Source: Nocardia wallacei (GTDB lineage: Bacteria > Actinomycetota > Actinomycetes > Mycobacteriales > Mycobacteriaceae). Taken from it: 64,000 nucleotides of DNA. A model generated the notes under the pieces. It saw only the letters and a program-made list of their open reading frames with translations, had not been told where the DNA came from and did no database searches. The position numbers were made by a program, and so were the translations under genes. Of this stretch, positions 45,382-55,459 are shown in pieces. The stretch covers positions 1,178,001 through 1,242,000 of the forward strand of contig NZ_AP023396.1 of NCBI RefSeq assembly GCF_014466955.1. The letters are read 5' to 3'. Within the stretch, counting starts at the first letter, position 1. Each line of letters begins with the position of its first letter.

Positions 45382-45693
45382 TTACCAGAGGCGGAAATGG
45401 TGGCGGCGGGGGCCGCCGGTGAGGGTGGGGGCGTCGGCGGTCACGGTTGCTATCAGGTCCTTCGGGTGGGGGTTCACCCAGTGGCGTTCGCCGAGAGCGT
45501 CGCGGAGGACGACGGTGGGGACGGCCTCGTTGCCGTAGGCGACCGAGCGGACGAAGTCGGCGGCCTGGGGGTCGCTCCAGATGTCGACCTCGCGGTGGAT
45601 GATGCCGTGCCGATTCAGCACCCGACGCATCCGCGCGCAGTACGGGCAGCCGTCGCGGCGGTAGACGATGAGTTCGGGTGCTGAATCGGACAT
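45382..45693 (-). CDS. Mycoredoxin/glutaredoxin-like protein
   Basis: 103 residues from ATG 45693. The thioredoxin fold has the redox motif CPYC in VYRRDGCPYCARMRRVL, the cis-Pro in EAVPTVVL and a C-terminal helix that is shortened. This fits actinobacterial mycoredoxin, which reduces mycothiol-protein mixed disulfides, or NrdH-type proteins. Convergent with the XRE gene. Confidence 0.87.
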   Translation of the reverse strand: MSDSAPELIVYRRDGCPYCARMRRVLNRHGIIHREVDIWSDPQAADFVRSVAYGNEAVPTVVLRDALGERHWVNPHPKDLIATVTADAPTLTGGPRRHHFRLW

Positions 45694-45790
45694 AGCGGAA
45701 GTGTAAGGCGTGTGCTTCGATTCCCCATGGGAAGCACTCTTGCTGTCGCCCAAAGCGTTTCGGGCGCGTGGTACGGCGGGTCCGCGGTGG

Positions 45791-46777
45791 TCAGTGCACC
45801 AGCGGGCTCAGCGTCTTCCCGGCCAGCTCCAGCACGCCAGGCTCGTGGCCGTTGGTGACCATGTTGACGATCACGCCGTCCACGCCGTGGTCGAGTACCC
45901 GGCGCTGGATCTGCTCGGCCACATCGTCTGGGGCGCCGACGAATTGGCGATGGCCGACGGTCTCGCGGAGTTCTTCGACCGAGGGGCCGGAGGGGTCCCG
46001 GGCGGCCTGCTTGCGGAGCAGGTCGTCCTGCAGTGCGCGGGCGCGGTCGCCGTCCTCGTCGAGGATCAGGAAGGCGAGGAAGCTGGTTTCCAGCGTCGCC
46101 GGATCGCGGCCGGCCTCCGCGCAGCGCTGCCGCAGCGCCTCGATCTTGCCGGGCAGTTCGGGTGCGTCGCAGATGATGTTCAGATGGTCGGCGAAGCGGG
46201 CGGCCAGGCCGAAGGTCTTCTTCTCCCCGCCCCCGCCGAGCATGATCGGCAGGTCGTCGCGGATGCGCGGCTCGTTGAGCGCCTCGCGGGTGTGGTACCA
46301 CTTGCCGTCGAAGGTCGGGCGCTGCCCCTGCAGCATCGGCTGGATGATCTGCAGGGCCTCCTCCAAGCGCTGGAAGCGTTCGGTGAAGGTGCCGAACTCG
46401 TAGCCGTAGCCGATGTGCTCGAGTTCGAACCACCCCGCGCCGATGCCGAGCACCGCCCGCCCGCCGCTGACCACGTCCAGCGTGGTGACGGTCTTGGCCA
46501 GCATCGCCGGATTGCGGTAGGTGTTGCCGGTGACCAGCGTGGACAGCTGAATCCGCTCGGTGGCGGTGGCCAGCGCGCCGAGGGCGGTGTACGCCTCCAG
46601 CATCGGCTCCTCCGGCGCACCGAGCCCGGGCAGCTGGTAGAAGTGGTCCATCACGAACGCGGCGTCGAAGCCCGCCGCCTCGGCCGCCCGCGCCTGGGCG
46701 ATCACCGAGGGGAACAGTTCGCGCGGCGAGGTCGCATGACTGAAATTCGGCATCTGGTACCCGAGGCGAATGCTCAT
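45791..46777 (-). CDS. LLM-class F420-dependent oxidoreductase
   Basis: 328 residues. The bacterial luciferase-like TIM barrel shows DAAFVMDHFYQLPG, LGALATATERIQLSTLVTGNTYRNPAMLAK, GRAVLGIGAGWFELEHIGYG and LPIMLGGGGEKKTFGLAARFAD. These are marks of the F420-dependent subfamily common in mycobacteria and nocardiae. The reaction is a hydride transfer from F420H2 to an unknown substrate. Single-gene unit. Confidence 0.88.
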   Translation of the reverse strand: MSIRLGYQMPNFSHATSPRELFPSVIAQARAAEAAGFDAAFVMDHFYQLPGLGAPEEPMLEAYTALGALATATERIQLSTLVTGNTYRNPAMLAKTVTTLDVVSGGRAVLGIGAGWFELEHIGYGYEFGTFTERFQRLEEALQIIQPMLQGQRPTFDGKWYHTREALNEPRIRDDLPIMLGGGGEKKTFGLAARFADHLNIICDAPELPGKIEALRQRCAEAGRDPATLETSFLAFLILDEDGDRARALQDDLLRKQAARDPSGPSVEELRETVGHRQFVGAPDDVAEQIQRRVLDHGVDGVIVNMVTNGHEPGVLELAGKTLSPLVH

Positions 46778-46903
46778 CCGACGACCTTTCGCTGAGAATG
46801 GGCTGGTAGGTGCATGCTCACCTCGGCGAAGCTACCCGCGGCGCACGGAGTGAGACAGGGAGCGATCTGCCCTTGTTGTCGGCGTGATCCGGGTGTATGC
46901 GGC

Positions 46904-47176
46904 TCAGTCGTGCTCGGCCAGATACTCGATGTACAGCGGCCGCAGCACGTCGGCGAGCTTGCCCTCGCCGGCGTGCACATAGTCGTCGAGCATCGGCAGC
47001 ACGTATTTGATGTCGGCCTCGCTCTCGCCGAGGTCGCCGGAGGCGGCCGCGGCGGCGGGAATCTGTTCGAGCAGCCGCCACAGGAACCGGATATCGCCGT
47101 GCCGGACGGCGTACTTCACGGCCCGGTCGTGCAGCTCCTTCGACGACAGCTGCTCCAGTTGCTCAACATCGGCCAT
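46904..47176 (-). CDS. Small helical protein, conserved in actinobacteria
   Basis: 90 residues, all alpha-helical: ELHDRAVKYAVRHGDIRFLWRLLEQIPAAAAASG followed by acidic ESEADIKYVLPMLDDYVHAGEGKLADVLRPLYIEYLAEHD. I recall similar uncharacterised proteins in Streptomyces and other actinobacteria, but no function. Soluble, no Cys. Confidence 0.78.
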   Translation of the reverse strand: MADVEQLEQLSSKELHDRAVKYAVRHGDIRFLWRLLEQIPAAAAASGDLGESEADIKYVLPMLDDYVHAGEGKLADVLRPLYIEYLAEHD

Positions 47177-47245
47177 GTGTCGACTCTATCCGGTGCCGCG
47201 GCGTGTGGGCCGCTATCGCGGCCGCGACTGTGCTCCCATGGAGCC

Positions 47246-47617
47246 ATGGCACAGCAACCCGCGGGCGGTTTCCGGGTGAAGCGGGTCTACGACGCGCCAG
47301 AGGATTCCGACGGCACCAGGGTGCTGGTCGACCGGCTGTGGCCGCGCGGCATCAGCAAACAGCAGGCACGCATCGATGACTGGGCGAGGGACGTCACGCC
47401 GTCGAACGAGCTGCGCCGCTGGTTCCATGCCGACCCGCAGCGCCGCGAAGCCGAATTCCGCGAGCGTTACCTGGCAGAACTGTCCGCGGACGCACCGCGG
47501 CAGGGCCTGGCGAGGCTGCGTGAGCTGGCCGCCCGGGGTCCGGTCACCATTGTCACGGCGGTCCGGGACCCGGCGCGCAGCCAGGTCTCCGTGCTGAAAG
47601 AGCTACTTGACAGCTAA
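47246..47617 (+). CDS. DUF488 family protein
   Basis: 123 residues from ATG 47246. Core motifs are VKRVYDAPEDSDGTRVLVDRLWPRGISK, DDWARDVTPSNELRRWFHADPQR and VTIVTAVRDPARSQVSVLKELL, all standard for the short DUF488 (YeaO-like) group. Function not established. Followed by a 319-base gap that holds the phoH2 promoter and leader. Confidence 0.88.
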   Translation: MAQQPAGGFRVKRVYDAPEDSDGTRVLVDRLWPRGISKQQARIDDWARDVTPSNELRRWFHADPQRREAEFRERYLAELSADAPRQGLARLRELAARGPVTIVTAVRDPARSQVSVLKELLDS

Positions 47618-47667
47618 TATTTCCGGGCCATGCCTTGCCGCCAGGGAAGTGAGATGTGTGTCATAGC

Positions 47668-47694
47668 TTGAACTTTCGTCCAACTGGGTATACA
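47668..47694 (+). promoter_or_regulatory. Candidate phoH2 promoter
   Basis: TTGAAC (47668-47673) and TATACA (47689-47694) are spaced 15 bases apart, short for a vegetative promoter but the best match in the 319-base gap before phoH2. It would give a leader of about 235 bases. Confidence 0.35.
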
Positions 47695-47815
47695 TGGGCC
47701 GCGTTAACGACATATTCACCGACACGCCTGCGATCTCGGGAGCCGGAATCGCGGATGCGCAGTAACGTCGGATGTGCGGGCCGCGGCGGTGTGGCTCGTA
47801 CGGGAGGTCCTGATC

Positions 47816-47869
47816 GTGACTGAGAAATTCAGTGCGAGGGGGCCGGCGCCCGGCCCTCGGGTCCACTGA
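47816..47869 (+). CDS. Possible 17-aa leader peptide before phoH2
   Basis: GTG 47816 has GGGAGG 9 bases upstream and encodes [17 protein letters not shown] before a TGA. A G+C-rich stem (GGGCCGG/CCGGCCC type) lies within it. In mycobacteria an upstream antitoxin-like gene (phoAT) is coupled to phoH2; this ORF is far shorter, so equivalence is doubtful. Confidence 0.3.
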   Translation: MTEKFSARGPAPGPRVH

Positions 47870-47936
47870 CCCCAGGGCGGACCGGCCCAGCGAGAACGTT
47901 CGTACGGGTGCTGTACGAACAACAAAGGAGCCCACC

Positions 47937-49337
47937 GTGACTGATGCACGCTCCGTCATCGCTCCCTCGGCGAAAGCCCGCTCGACTCAGAGCGCACGCT
48001 CCGGAAAGGGAGCTTCCACCTCGCAGACTGCCCGGAAATCCGGGTTGAAAACCTTCGTCATCGACACCTCCGTCCTGTTATCGGATCCCTGGGCCATCAC
48101 GCGTTTCGGTGAGCATCACGTGGTGCTGCCGCTCGTGGTGATCAGCGAACTCGAGGGCAAACGGCACCATCACGAACTCGGCTGGTTCGCGCGGGAATCC
48201 CTGCGCATGCTGGACGATCTGCGGCTGGTGCACGGACGGCTGGACGAGCAGGTGCCGATCGGCACCGAGGGCGGCACGCTCCAGGTGGAGCTCAACCACA
48301 CCGATCCGGAGGTACTGCCGGTCGGGTTCCGCACCGACAGCAACGATTCCCGCATCCTCGCCTGTGCGCTGAATCTGGCCGCCGAGGGCCGCTCGGTCAC
48401 GCTGGTGTCCAAGGACATTCCGATGCGGGTCAAGGCCAGCTCGGTGGGTCTGCACGCCGACGAGTACCACGCGCAGGACGTGATCACCTCGGGCTGGACC
48501 GGTATGGCGGAACTCGAGGTCGCCCCCGAGGCCGTCGACCGGCTCTACGCCGAGAGCGTCATCGATCTCGACGAGGTCCGGGACATGCCCTGCCACACCG
48601 GGATCCGGCTGTTGGGCGCGGGCGGCAGCGCCCTGGCCCGGGTGACGCCGGACAAGCGGTTGCAGCTGGTGCGCGGTGACCGCGAGGCGTTCGGGCTGCA
48701 CGGCCGCTCGGCGGAGCAGCGCATCGCGCTGGATCTGCTGCTCGACGAGAGCGTGGGCATCGTGTCGCTGGGCGGCAAGGCCGGTACCGGCAAGTCGGCG
48801 CTGGCACTCACCGCGGGTCTGGAGGCGGTGCTGGAGCGGCGATCTCAGCGCAAGGTGGTGGTGTTCCGGCCGCTGTACGCGGTCGGCGGTCAGGAGCTGG
48901 GCTACCTACCGGGTTCCGAGAGCGAGAAGATGGGCCCGTGGGCGCAGGCGGTGTTCGACACCCTGGACGGCCTGGCCAGTCCGGAGGTCATGGAGGAGGT
49001 GCTGTCGCGCGGCATGCTGGAGGTGTTGCCGCTGACCCACATTCGGGGCCGTTCGCTGCACGACTCGTTCGTGATCGTGGACGAGGCGCAGTCGCTGGAG
49101 CGCAACGTGCTGCTGACGGTGCTGAGCCGGTTGGGCAGTGGGTCGCGGGTGGTGCTCACCCATGATGTCGCCCAGCGTGACAATCTGCGGGTCGGCCGGC
49201 ACGACGGAGTGGCGGCGGTGATCGAGAAGCTCAAGGGCCACCCGCTTTTCGCGCACGTGACGCTCACGCGCAGCGAGCGTTCGCCGATCGCCGCGCTGGT
49301 GACCGAGATGCTGGAGGAGTACGGGCCGAACGCGTAG
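47937..49337 (+). CDS. phoH2: PIN-PhoH fusion protein (PhoH2)
   Basis: 466 residues from GTG 47937 with AAAGGAG 6 bases upstream. After a disordered Ser/Thr/Arg N-terminus (to about 40) comes a PIN nuclease domain with [22 protein letters not shown] and [14 protein letters not shown] acidic residues. The PhoH ATPase domain has Walker [13 protein letters not shown] and Walker [13 protein letters not shown]. PhoH2 of mycobacteria is an ATP-dependent RNA helicase/RNase. Position matches Rv1095. Confidence 0.93.
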   Translation: MTDARSVIAPSAKARSTQSARSGKGASTSQTARKSGLKTFVIDTSVLLSDPWAITRFGEHHVVLPLVVISELEGKRHHHELGWFARESLRMLDDLRLVHGRLDEQVPIGTEGGTLQVELNHTDPEVLPVGFRTDSNDSRILACALNLAAEGRSVTLVSKDIPMRVKASSVGLHADEYHAQDVITSGWTGMAELEVAPEAVDRLYAESVIDLDEVRDMPCHTGIRLLGAGGSALARVTPDKRLQLVRGDREAFGLHGRSAEQRIALDLLLDESVGIVSLGGKAGTGKSALALTAGLEAVLERRSQRKVVVFRPLYAVGGQELGYLPGSESEKMGPWAQAVFDTLDGLASPEVMEEVLSRGMLEVLPLTHIRGRSLHDSFVIVDEAQSLERNVLLTVLSRLGSGSRVVLTHDVAQRDNLRVGRHDGVAAVIEKLKGHPLFAHVTLTRSERSPIAALVTEMLEEYGPNA

Positions 49338-49464
49338 GTCAGCAAATCCTTGGTATGTGTTTCACCTCACAGGCTGACGGGTATATTTCCACGGGATACC
49401 TGTTCGGCGTTGGTTTCGGGTGAGGAGCTTCAATTCGCCGAACCATAGCCGGGCAACGGCCTGA

Positions 49465-49499
49465 GTTGCCGGTGGCGTCGTCGCGGCGCCACCGGCAAC
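49465..49499. terminator. Hairpin between phoH2 and LGFP lipoprotein gene
   Basis: A perfect 13-bp stem (49465-49477 with 49487-49499) and 9-base loop. It stands 128 bases after phoH2 and 20 bases before the next ATG, so it could end phoH2 transcription or act as a leader element. Confidence 0.5.
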
Positions 49500-49518
49500 C
49501 AATTTCGAGAGGATGGAC

Positions 49519-50112
49519 ATGCACCACTTCGCTCGACGTTCGGCGGCTTGCACCATGACGATCGCTGCGGCGGCCCTGCTGTTCACCGGCTGCGGCAACG
49601 ACGACGACAACAACGATTCGAGTAGTTCCGCCTCGGCCACCCTGCCCGCCACGACCCTGCCCGCCACGACCACGCCCGACTCGGCGACCACCACGCCGGC
49701 GACCACCTCGGAGCACGAGATGGGCAACGAGAGCGGTGCGGCGACCGAAACCAAGATCGCCACGCAGAACGGCGAGATCGCCGTCTCCGGACAGGTTCTC
49801 ACCAAGTACAACGAGACGGGCGGGCCGACCGGCGCGCTGGGCGAGCCCACCGGGGCGGCTGTGAGCGGCCCCGACGGCGGCTCCTGCCAGGAGTTCACCG
49901 CCGGTCTCATCTGCTGGAGCGAGCAGACCGGCGCGCACGTGGTGTGGGGCGACATCCGCCAGGAGTGGGAGAACAGCGGCGGGGTGAACAGCAAGCTCGG
50001 CTACCCGACCACCGACGAGAAGGACATCAGCGGCGGCAAGCAGAGCGAGTTCACCGGCGGCAGCATCAGCTGGAACGCCAGTGACCGCAAGACCACGGTG
50101 ACCGAGAAGTAG
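49519..50112 (+). CDS. LGFP-repeat lipoprotein
   Basis: 197 residues from ATG 49519, which is 6 bases after GAGAGG; ATG 49513 is too close to that site. The signal ends in LLFTGC (Cys about 24), followed by DDDNND and a Thr/Pro linker with LPATTLPATT repeats. LGFP motifs are GGPTGALGEPTGA..CQEFTAGLICW and NSKLGYPTTDEKDI..QSEFTGGSISW, with two Cys likely to bond. It probably bridges membrane and mycolated wall. Relative of the protein at 34357. Confidence 0.85.
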   Translation: MHHFARRSAACTMTIAAAALLFTGCGNDDDNNDSSSSASATLPATTLPATTTPDSATTTPATTSEHEMGNESGAATETKIATQNGEIAVSGQVLTKYNETGGPTGALGEPTGAAVSGPDGGSCQEFTAGLICWSEQTGAHVVWGDIRQEWENSGGVNSKLGYPTTDEKDISGGKQSEFTGGSISWNASDRKTTVTEK

Positions 50113-50128
50113 ATTCTCCGACCTCGCG

Positions 50129-50162
50129 CGGCCCCGGAAACGTCCCAACGGTTCCGGGGCCG
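50129..50162 (+). terminator. Intrinsic terminator after LGFP lipoprotein gene
   Basis: An 11-bp perfect stem (50129-50139 with 50152-50162) and 12-base loop follow the lipoprotein stop by 17 bases; short TT follows. Confidence 0.65.
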
Positions 50163-50231
50163 TTGCTGTGGATTGTCTGCGTGTTCGGCGGAGCTTTCCC
50201 ATTTGCCGGGCGGACTGGGTAGGTTGTCGGG

Positions 50232-51089
50232 GTGCAAACTCTGTTGACCGACCGTGAACTGCTGGAATCGCTGGCGGCGGAGGTGGAGGAGAACCTGCGG
50301 CGGCACACGGCCGTCGCGGACGGCTGGCAACCGCACGACCTCGTGCCCTGGGACGACGGCCGCAATTTCGCCTTCCTCGGCGGAACCGACTGGGAGCAGG
50401 GACAATCCGAGCTCAGCGAGGTGGCTCGGCTGGCGCTCACCGTCAGCGTCCTGATCGCCGACAACCTGCCCTCGTATCACCGCGAACTCGGCAAGTACCT
50501 GCGCACCGGCCCGTGGTGGCGCTGGGTCGGCCGGTGGACGGCCGAGGAGAACCGCCACGAGATCCTGATCCGCAACTACCTGATGGTCTCCCGCTCGGTG
50601 GACCCGGTGGAGCTGGAGCGCCTGCGGATGGCGCATATGACCGACGGGTTCCGCCGTCCGTCGCTGCATCTGCTGGATGTGCTGGCCGCGAGCGCGTTCG
50701 AGGAGGCCGCCGCGGCGGTGCGGCACCGCAATACCGCGGCGCTGCAGGAGAATCCGATGGTGACCGCGATCGCCGAGCGGCTCGCCGCCGACGACGAATT
50801 GCAGGCGGAGTTCTTCGCCAATCTCGTCGCCGCCGGACTGGACCTGACGCCGGATCAGACCGTGCGGGCCATCGCCGATCAGGTCGCCGCGTTCCGCATC
50901 CCCGAGGTGCCGCTGCCCGGCGGCCGCAGCAGCACCGAGGTGCTGGCCGAGGCGGGCATCTACGATCCGGCACGCGAAGCGGAGTTGGTCTTCGCGCCGC
51001 TGCTGGAGCGCTGGAACATCTTCTCCCGCACCGATTTCACCGACGCGGGCGAGGCGGCGCGCGCCGAATTGGCACACCTGCGCCGCTGA
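50232..51089 (+). CDS. DesA-type acyl-ACP desaturase with a degenerate diiron site
   Basis: 285 residues from GTG 50232, normal length for DesA1/DesA2. VPWDDGRNFAFLGGTDW and the EENRHE motif (Glu106, His109) are intact, as are Asp77, Glu158 in AFEEA and Glu189. The second diiron motif, normally DExRHE, here reads DDELQAE, so the His ligand is replaced by Ala192. Family role: double-bond insertion in ACP-bound acyl chains, in mycobacteria for mycolates. The missing ligand suggests lost or altered activity. Corresponds to Rv1094 but lies after phoH2. Confidence 0.85.
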   Translation: MQTLLTDRELLESLAAEVEENLRRHTAVADGWQPHDLVPWDDGRNFAFLGGTDWEQGQSELSEVARLALTVSVLIADNLPSYHRELGKYLRTGPWWRWVGRWTAEENRHEILIRNYLMVSRSVDPVELERLRMAHMTDGFRRPSLHLLDVLAASAFEEAAAAVRHRNTAALQENPMVTAIAERLAADDELQAEFFANLVAAGLDLTPDQTVRAIADQVAAFRIPEVPLPGGRSSTEVLAEAGIYDPAREAELVFAPLLERWNIFSRTDFTDAGEAARAELAHLRR

Positions 51090-51132
51090 GGTGACGCGGC
51101 GGGGCGTCGGATCGGTCGGCGCCCCCGTGGGT

Positions 51133-51573
51133 TCAGCGGCGCACAGCGCGCCAGAGCCCTACCGCGGTACCGCGCAGGAAGTTCTCCCAGGAGAAGTGGT
51201 CGTGCCAGAGGGTGATGCGGCCGTCCACGATCTCGAAGGTGCCGCAGACCCAGAAGGCGATCTCCACGGGACCGGCGCGCAGGTAGTCGGTGCGCTCGGT
51301 GAGCACCGTGCTGCCCTCGGCGGCGGGGGAGCCGTTGGATTCCGCGGCGATGTGGTGCATGTCGGCGCGGAAACCGAACGACGGCCGGTTCAACCCGCGC
51401 AACAGCCCGGCGACGCGACCGGCGCCGCGGACGTCGGGCAGCGAGGTGTTCTTCCAGACGATGTCGGGATCGACGAGGTCGAGGGCCTCGTGCACCGCGC
51501 CCACCTCCAGCGCCGCGAAGAACTCGCGCACCGTGGTGATCGCATCCTGCTGTAACTCGGGTAGCTCGGACAT
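51133..51573 (-). CDS. Limonene-1,2-epoxide hydrolase family protein
   Basis: 146 residues from ATG 51573, a cone-shaped SnoaL-like fold. The catalytic Arg94 and Asp96 are in TERTD, and Asp125 in LWHDHF, giving the Asp-Arg-Asp triad of LEH enzymes. AFWVCGTFEIVDGRITLW is typical of the EphG (Rv2740) group. It likely opens a small lipid or terpenoid epoxide. It lies beside the TetR/FAD-monooxygenase pair, which could supply epoxides. Confidence 0.84.
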   Translation of the reverse strand: MSELPELQQDAITTVREFFAALEVGAVHEALDLVDPDIVWKNTSLPDVRGAGRVAGLLRGLNRPSFGFRADMHHIAAESNGSPAAEGSTVLTERTDYLRAGPVEIAFWVCGTFEIVDGRITLWHDHFSWENFLRGTAVGLWRAVRR

Positions 51574-51637
51574 GTTCCGACTGTAAGCGCGCGGGGGCCG
51601 TCGGGCCATGTTCCGGCGGTTGTTTCGCGCGACGGCT

Positions 51638-52354
51638 TCAGCGCGCCCGGTCGGCGATCAGGGCGGCGATGCCGTCGAGAATGCGGTCGATGCCGAAGGT
51701 CAGGGCGTCGTTGCGCACGGCGGCGGGGTCCGCGGCCTGGTCGGCGAAGGCCGCGACGACGTGTGGGAAGCGCTCCGCGTGCGCGGCCATGACCTGCCCG
51801 ATCTGCTCGGCGAGCCGTGACTCGAGATCGTCGTCGGCGTCGGCCGGGCCGATCTGCTGCACGAGGCTGCGGACATGACCGAGCAGCAGCACCACCGTGT
51901 CGAGCCGTTCCGCGCCGGTGAGGGGCGACTCGGCCAGGGCCGCGAGCGCGCTCTCCAGCCACGCGATCTCGTTGGGGCCCATCGGCCGCACGCCGTTGGA
52001 CAACTCCAATGCCCAGGGGTGGGCGAGCATGCGGTCGAAGATGGTCTCGGACCAGGCCCGCAGGTCGTCGCGCCAGGCGTGCGCGGCGGGCGCCGGGGGC
52101 GGTGGCGCGCCCATCGCCGCGTCGAGCATGAGCGCGGTGAGTTCGGTCTTACCGGGCACATAGCGGTACAGCGCCATCTTCGCGCAGCCCAGCCGCTCGG
52201 CCAGGCGTTGCATCGACAGGTTGGCCAGGCCCTCGGCATCCGCGAGGGTGATCGCCTCGCCGACGATCCGCTCCAGCGTGAGCGAGGGCTTCGGCCCGCG
52301 CTTGGGGCGCTGCGGGCTGCCCCACAACAGGTCGAGGGTGCTCGATGCCGACAT
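51638..52354 (-). CDS. TetR-family regulator (TetR_C type)
   Basis: 238 residues from ATG 52354 (ATG 52405 also in frame). Helix-turn-helix at about 30-70: ITLADAEGLANLSMQRLAERLGCAKMALYRYVPGKTEL. The C-terminal domain with HPWALELSNGVRPMGPNEIAWLE is of the tetracycline-repressor type that binds drugs or polyketides. Divergent from an FAD monooxygenase across 108 bases, which contain a 23-bp palindrome. It probably represses that enzyme. Confidence 0.9.
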   Translation of the reverse strand: MSASSTLDLLWGSPQRPKRGPKPSLTLERIVGEAITLADAEGLANLSMQRLAERLGCAKMALYRYVPGKTELTALMLDAAMGAPPPPAPAAHAWRDDLRAWSETIFDRMLAHPWALELSNGVRPMGPNEIAWLESALAALAESPLTGAERLDTVVLLLGHVRSLVQQIGPADADDDLESRLAEQIGQVMAAHAERFPHVVAAFADQAADPAAVRNDALTFGIDRILDGIAALIADRAR

Positions 52355-52421
52355 GCCGCCCATCCTTCCCGAAAGATCCGCTTGACGAGAATCTGCGTCC
52401 ACCATACGCTAATTCACATCC

Positions 52422-52444
52422 AACAGCGTCCGTCGGACGCGGTT
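52422..52444. promoter_or_regulatory. 23-bp TetR operator before FAD monooxygenase
   Basis: The core GCGTCCG (52426-52432), a central T, and CGGACGC (52434-52440) are flanked by AAC (52422-52424) and GTT (52442-52444). Only one pair mismatches. It ends five bases before the AAGGAG ribosome site of the monooxygenase. Confidence 0.8.
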
Positions 52445-52462
52445 AGTGAAGGAGTTTTCGCC

Positions 52463-53650
52463 ATGCGCAACACCACCGTCCTCGTCTCCGGCGCCAGCAT
52501 CGCCGGTCCGGCCCTCGCCTACTGGCTCGAGCGGTACGGCTTCGACGTCACCGTCGTCGAGCGCGCGCCGGCGCTGCGCCGCAGCGGCCAGGCCGTCGAC
52601 TTCAAGGGCGCCACCCACCGCACCGTGCTGGAGCGAATGGGTATCTGGGCGGAGATCCAGCGCCGCCGGACGGGCAAGACCGACATGGTGTGCCTGGACG
52701 ATGCGGGTCGCGAACGCGCCGTCATATCAGGCGAATTCACCGGCGGCGATGTCGAGATCCTGCGCGGCGACCTGGCCGAGCTGCTCTACGAGCGCACCGC
52801 GGACGACTGCGAGTACCTGTTCGGCGACTCGATCACCGAACTGACCGAGACCGAACACGGCGTACGCGTGCGGTTCGAGCACACCGAAACTCGCACCTTC
52901 GACCTGGTCGTCGGCTGCGACGGCATCCACTCGGTCGTGCGGCGGCTGGCCTTCGGGCCGGAGCGCGACTACGTCCGGCACCTCGGGTACTACTACTGCC
53001 TGGCCGGTGCGCCGGGGTGGGGCCACGATCCGGAAACCCGGCAGCGCAACATCTCCCATGCCTGGAACGCGCCGGGGCGGCTGGCGGTCAAGGGCGGGGC
53101 GAAGGCGTCACAGATGTACATGTTCGCCGCGCCGGAACTCGATTACGACCGCAAAGATATTGCGGCGCAACGCCGTATCGTGGCCGAGCGGTTCGCGGGC
53201 ATGGGTGGCGAGGTGCCCGGCATGCTGGCCGAGCTGGCCGAACTCGACGACTTCTATCTCGATTCCCTCGGCCAGGTGCGGATGAAGGGCGGCTACACGA
53301 AGGGCCGGGTGGCACTGGTCGGCGACTCGGCGTACGGGAACACGCTGGGCGGCTTCGGCACCGGGCTCGCCGTCGTCGGCGCCTATGTGCTGGCCGGTGA
53401 GCTGGCGGCGGCCGGTGGCGACCACACCGCGGCGTACGCCCGCTACGACGAGGTCATGCGGCGCTACGCCAAGATCGCGGGCAACTCCAACGCCGGGCAC
53501 TTCCTGGCGCCCGAGACGGCGTGGGGCATCCGCGCCCGCAACTGGTTCCTCGGTTCCCGATTGTTCGACCTGATGGTGAAATACGCCGACAACGCGGCCA
53601 ACGACATCGAGCTGCGGGACTACGAGGCGGCGGTGGCGGCCGGTCGCTGA
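52463..53650 (+). CDS. FAD-dependent monooxygenase (PHBH/TetX-like)
   Basis: 395 residues from ATG 52463, with AAGGAG upstream. The FAD motif is VLVSGASIAGPALAYWLERYG, the DG motif is LVVGCDGIHSVVRRLAFG and GD motif VALVGDSAYGNTLGGFGTGLA. This is the class A flavoprotein hydroxylase architecture, whose members hydroxylate aromatic or polyketide substrates including tetracyclines and rifamycins. The drug-type TetR next door supports xenobiotic or antibiotic modification, not proven. Confidence 0.9.
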   Translation: MRNTTVLVSGASIAGPALAYWLERYGFDVTVVERAPALRRSGQAVDFKGATHRTVLERMGIWAEIQRRRTGKTDMVCLDDAGRERAVISGEFTGGDVEILRGDLAELLYERTADDCEYLFGDSITELTETEHGVRVRFEHTETRTFDLVVGCDGIHSVVRRLAFGPERDYVRHLGYYYCLAGAPGWGHDPETRQRNISHAWNAPGRLAVKGGAKASQMYMFAAPELDYDRKDIAAQRRIVAERFAGMGGEVPGMLAELAELDDFYLDSLGQVRMKGGYTKGRVALVGDSAYGNTLGGFGTGLAVVGAYVLAGELAAAGGDHTAAYARYDEVMRRYAKIAGNSNAGHFLAPETAWGIRARNWFLGSRLFDLMVKYADNAANDIELRDYEAAVAAGR

Positions 53651-53673
53651 ACCGGCCGCCGGGCTCGCCCGTG

Positions 53674-55080
<1,407 letters not shown>

Positions 55081-55169
55081 GCTTTCGACCCTAAGCCCGG
55101 GCGCGGTCGCGGTGGGCTGCCACGCCTGAGGGCTTTCGCACACCCGCGGACGGCTGGTCCGGGAATAGT

Positions 55170-55409
55170 TCAGGAGGAGAACAGCATCTTGCCGAAGCCA
55201 CGTTTGTGGTGCTTGTGGCCGTGGCCGTAGTGCTGTGCGCCCCACGCCGGGCCCGGCGGAGGCGGCGCGCCGAAGCCGGAGCCGAGGTTGGTCAGATGCT
55301 CGAGCTCACCGTAGTCCAGGAAGATGCCGCGGCAGTTGGTGCACTGTTCGATCTGCACACCGCTGCGGTTGTAGGTCTGCATGAAACCGTGACATTTCGG
55401 GCACTGCAT
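55170..55409 (-). CDS. TFIIB-type zinc-ribbon protein
   Basis: 79 residues. [23 protein letters not shown] gives four zinc-binding Cys in the zf-TFIIB pattern. A flexible Gly/Pro linker and a His/Lys-rich tail ([15 protein letters not shown]) follow. These short proteins are widespread; function is unknown. It lies between the phosphotransferase gene and fumC on the same strand. Confidence 0.88.
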   Translation of the reverse strand: MQCPKCHGFMQTYNRSGVQIEQCTNCRGIFLDYGELEHLTNLGSGFGAPPPPGPAWGAQHYGHGHKHHKRGFGKMLFSS

Positions 55410-55459
55410 GCCATTCGCTCCCTAGTTTCGCGGCACGTATGCGGGCCGTGCCATATGCG

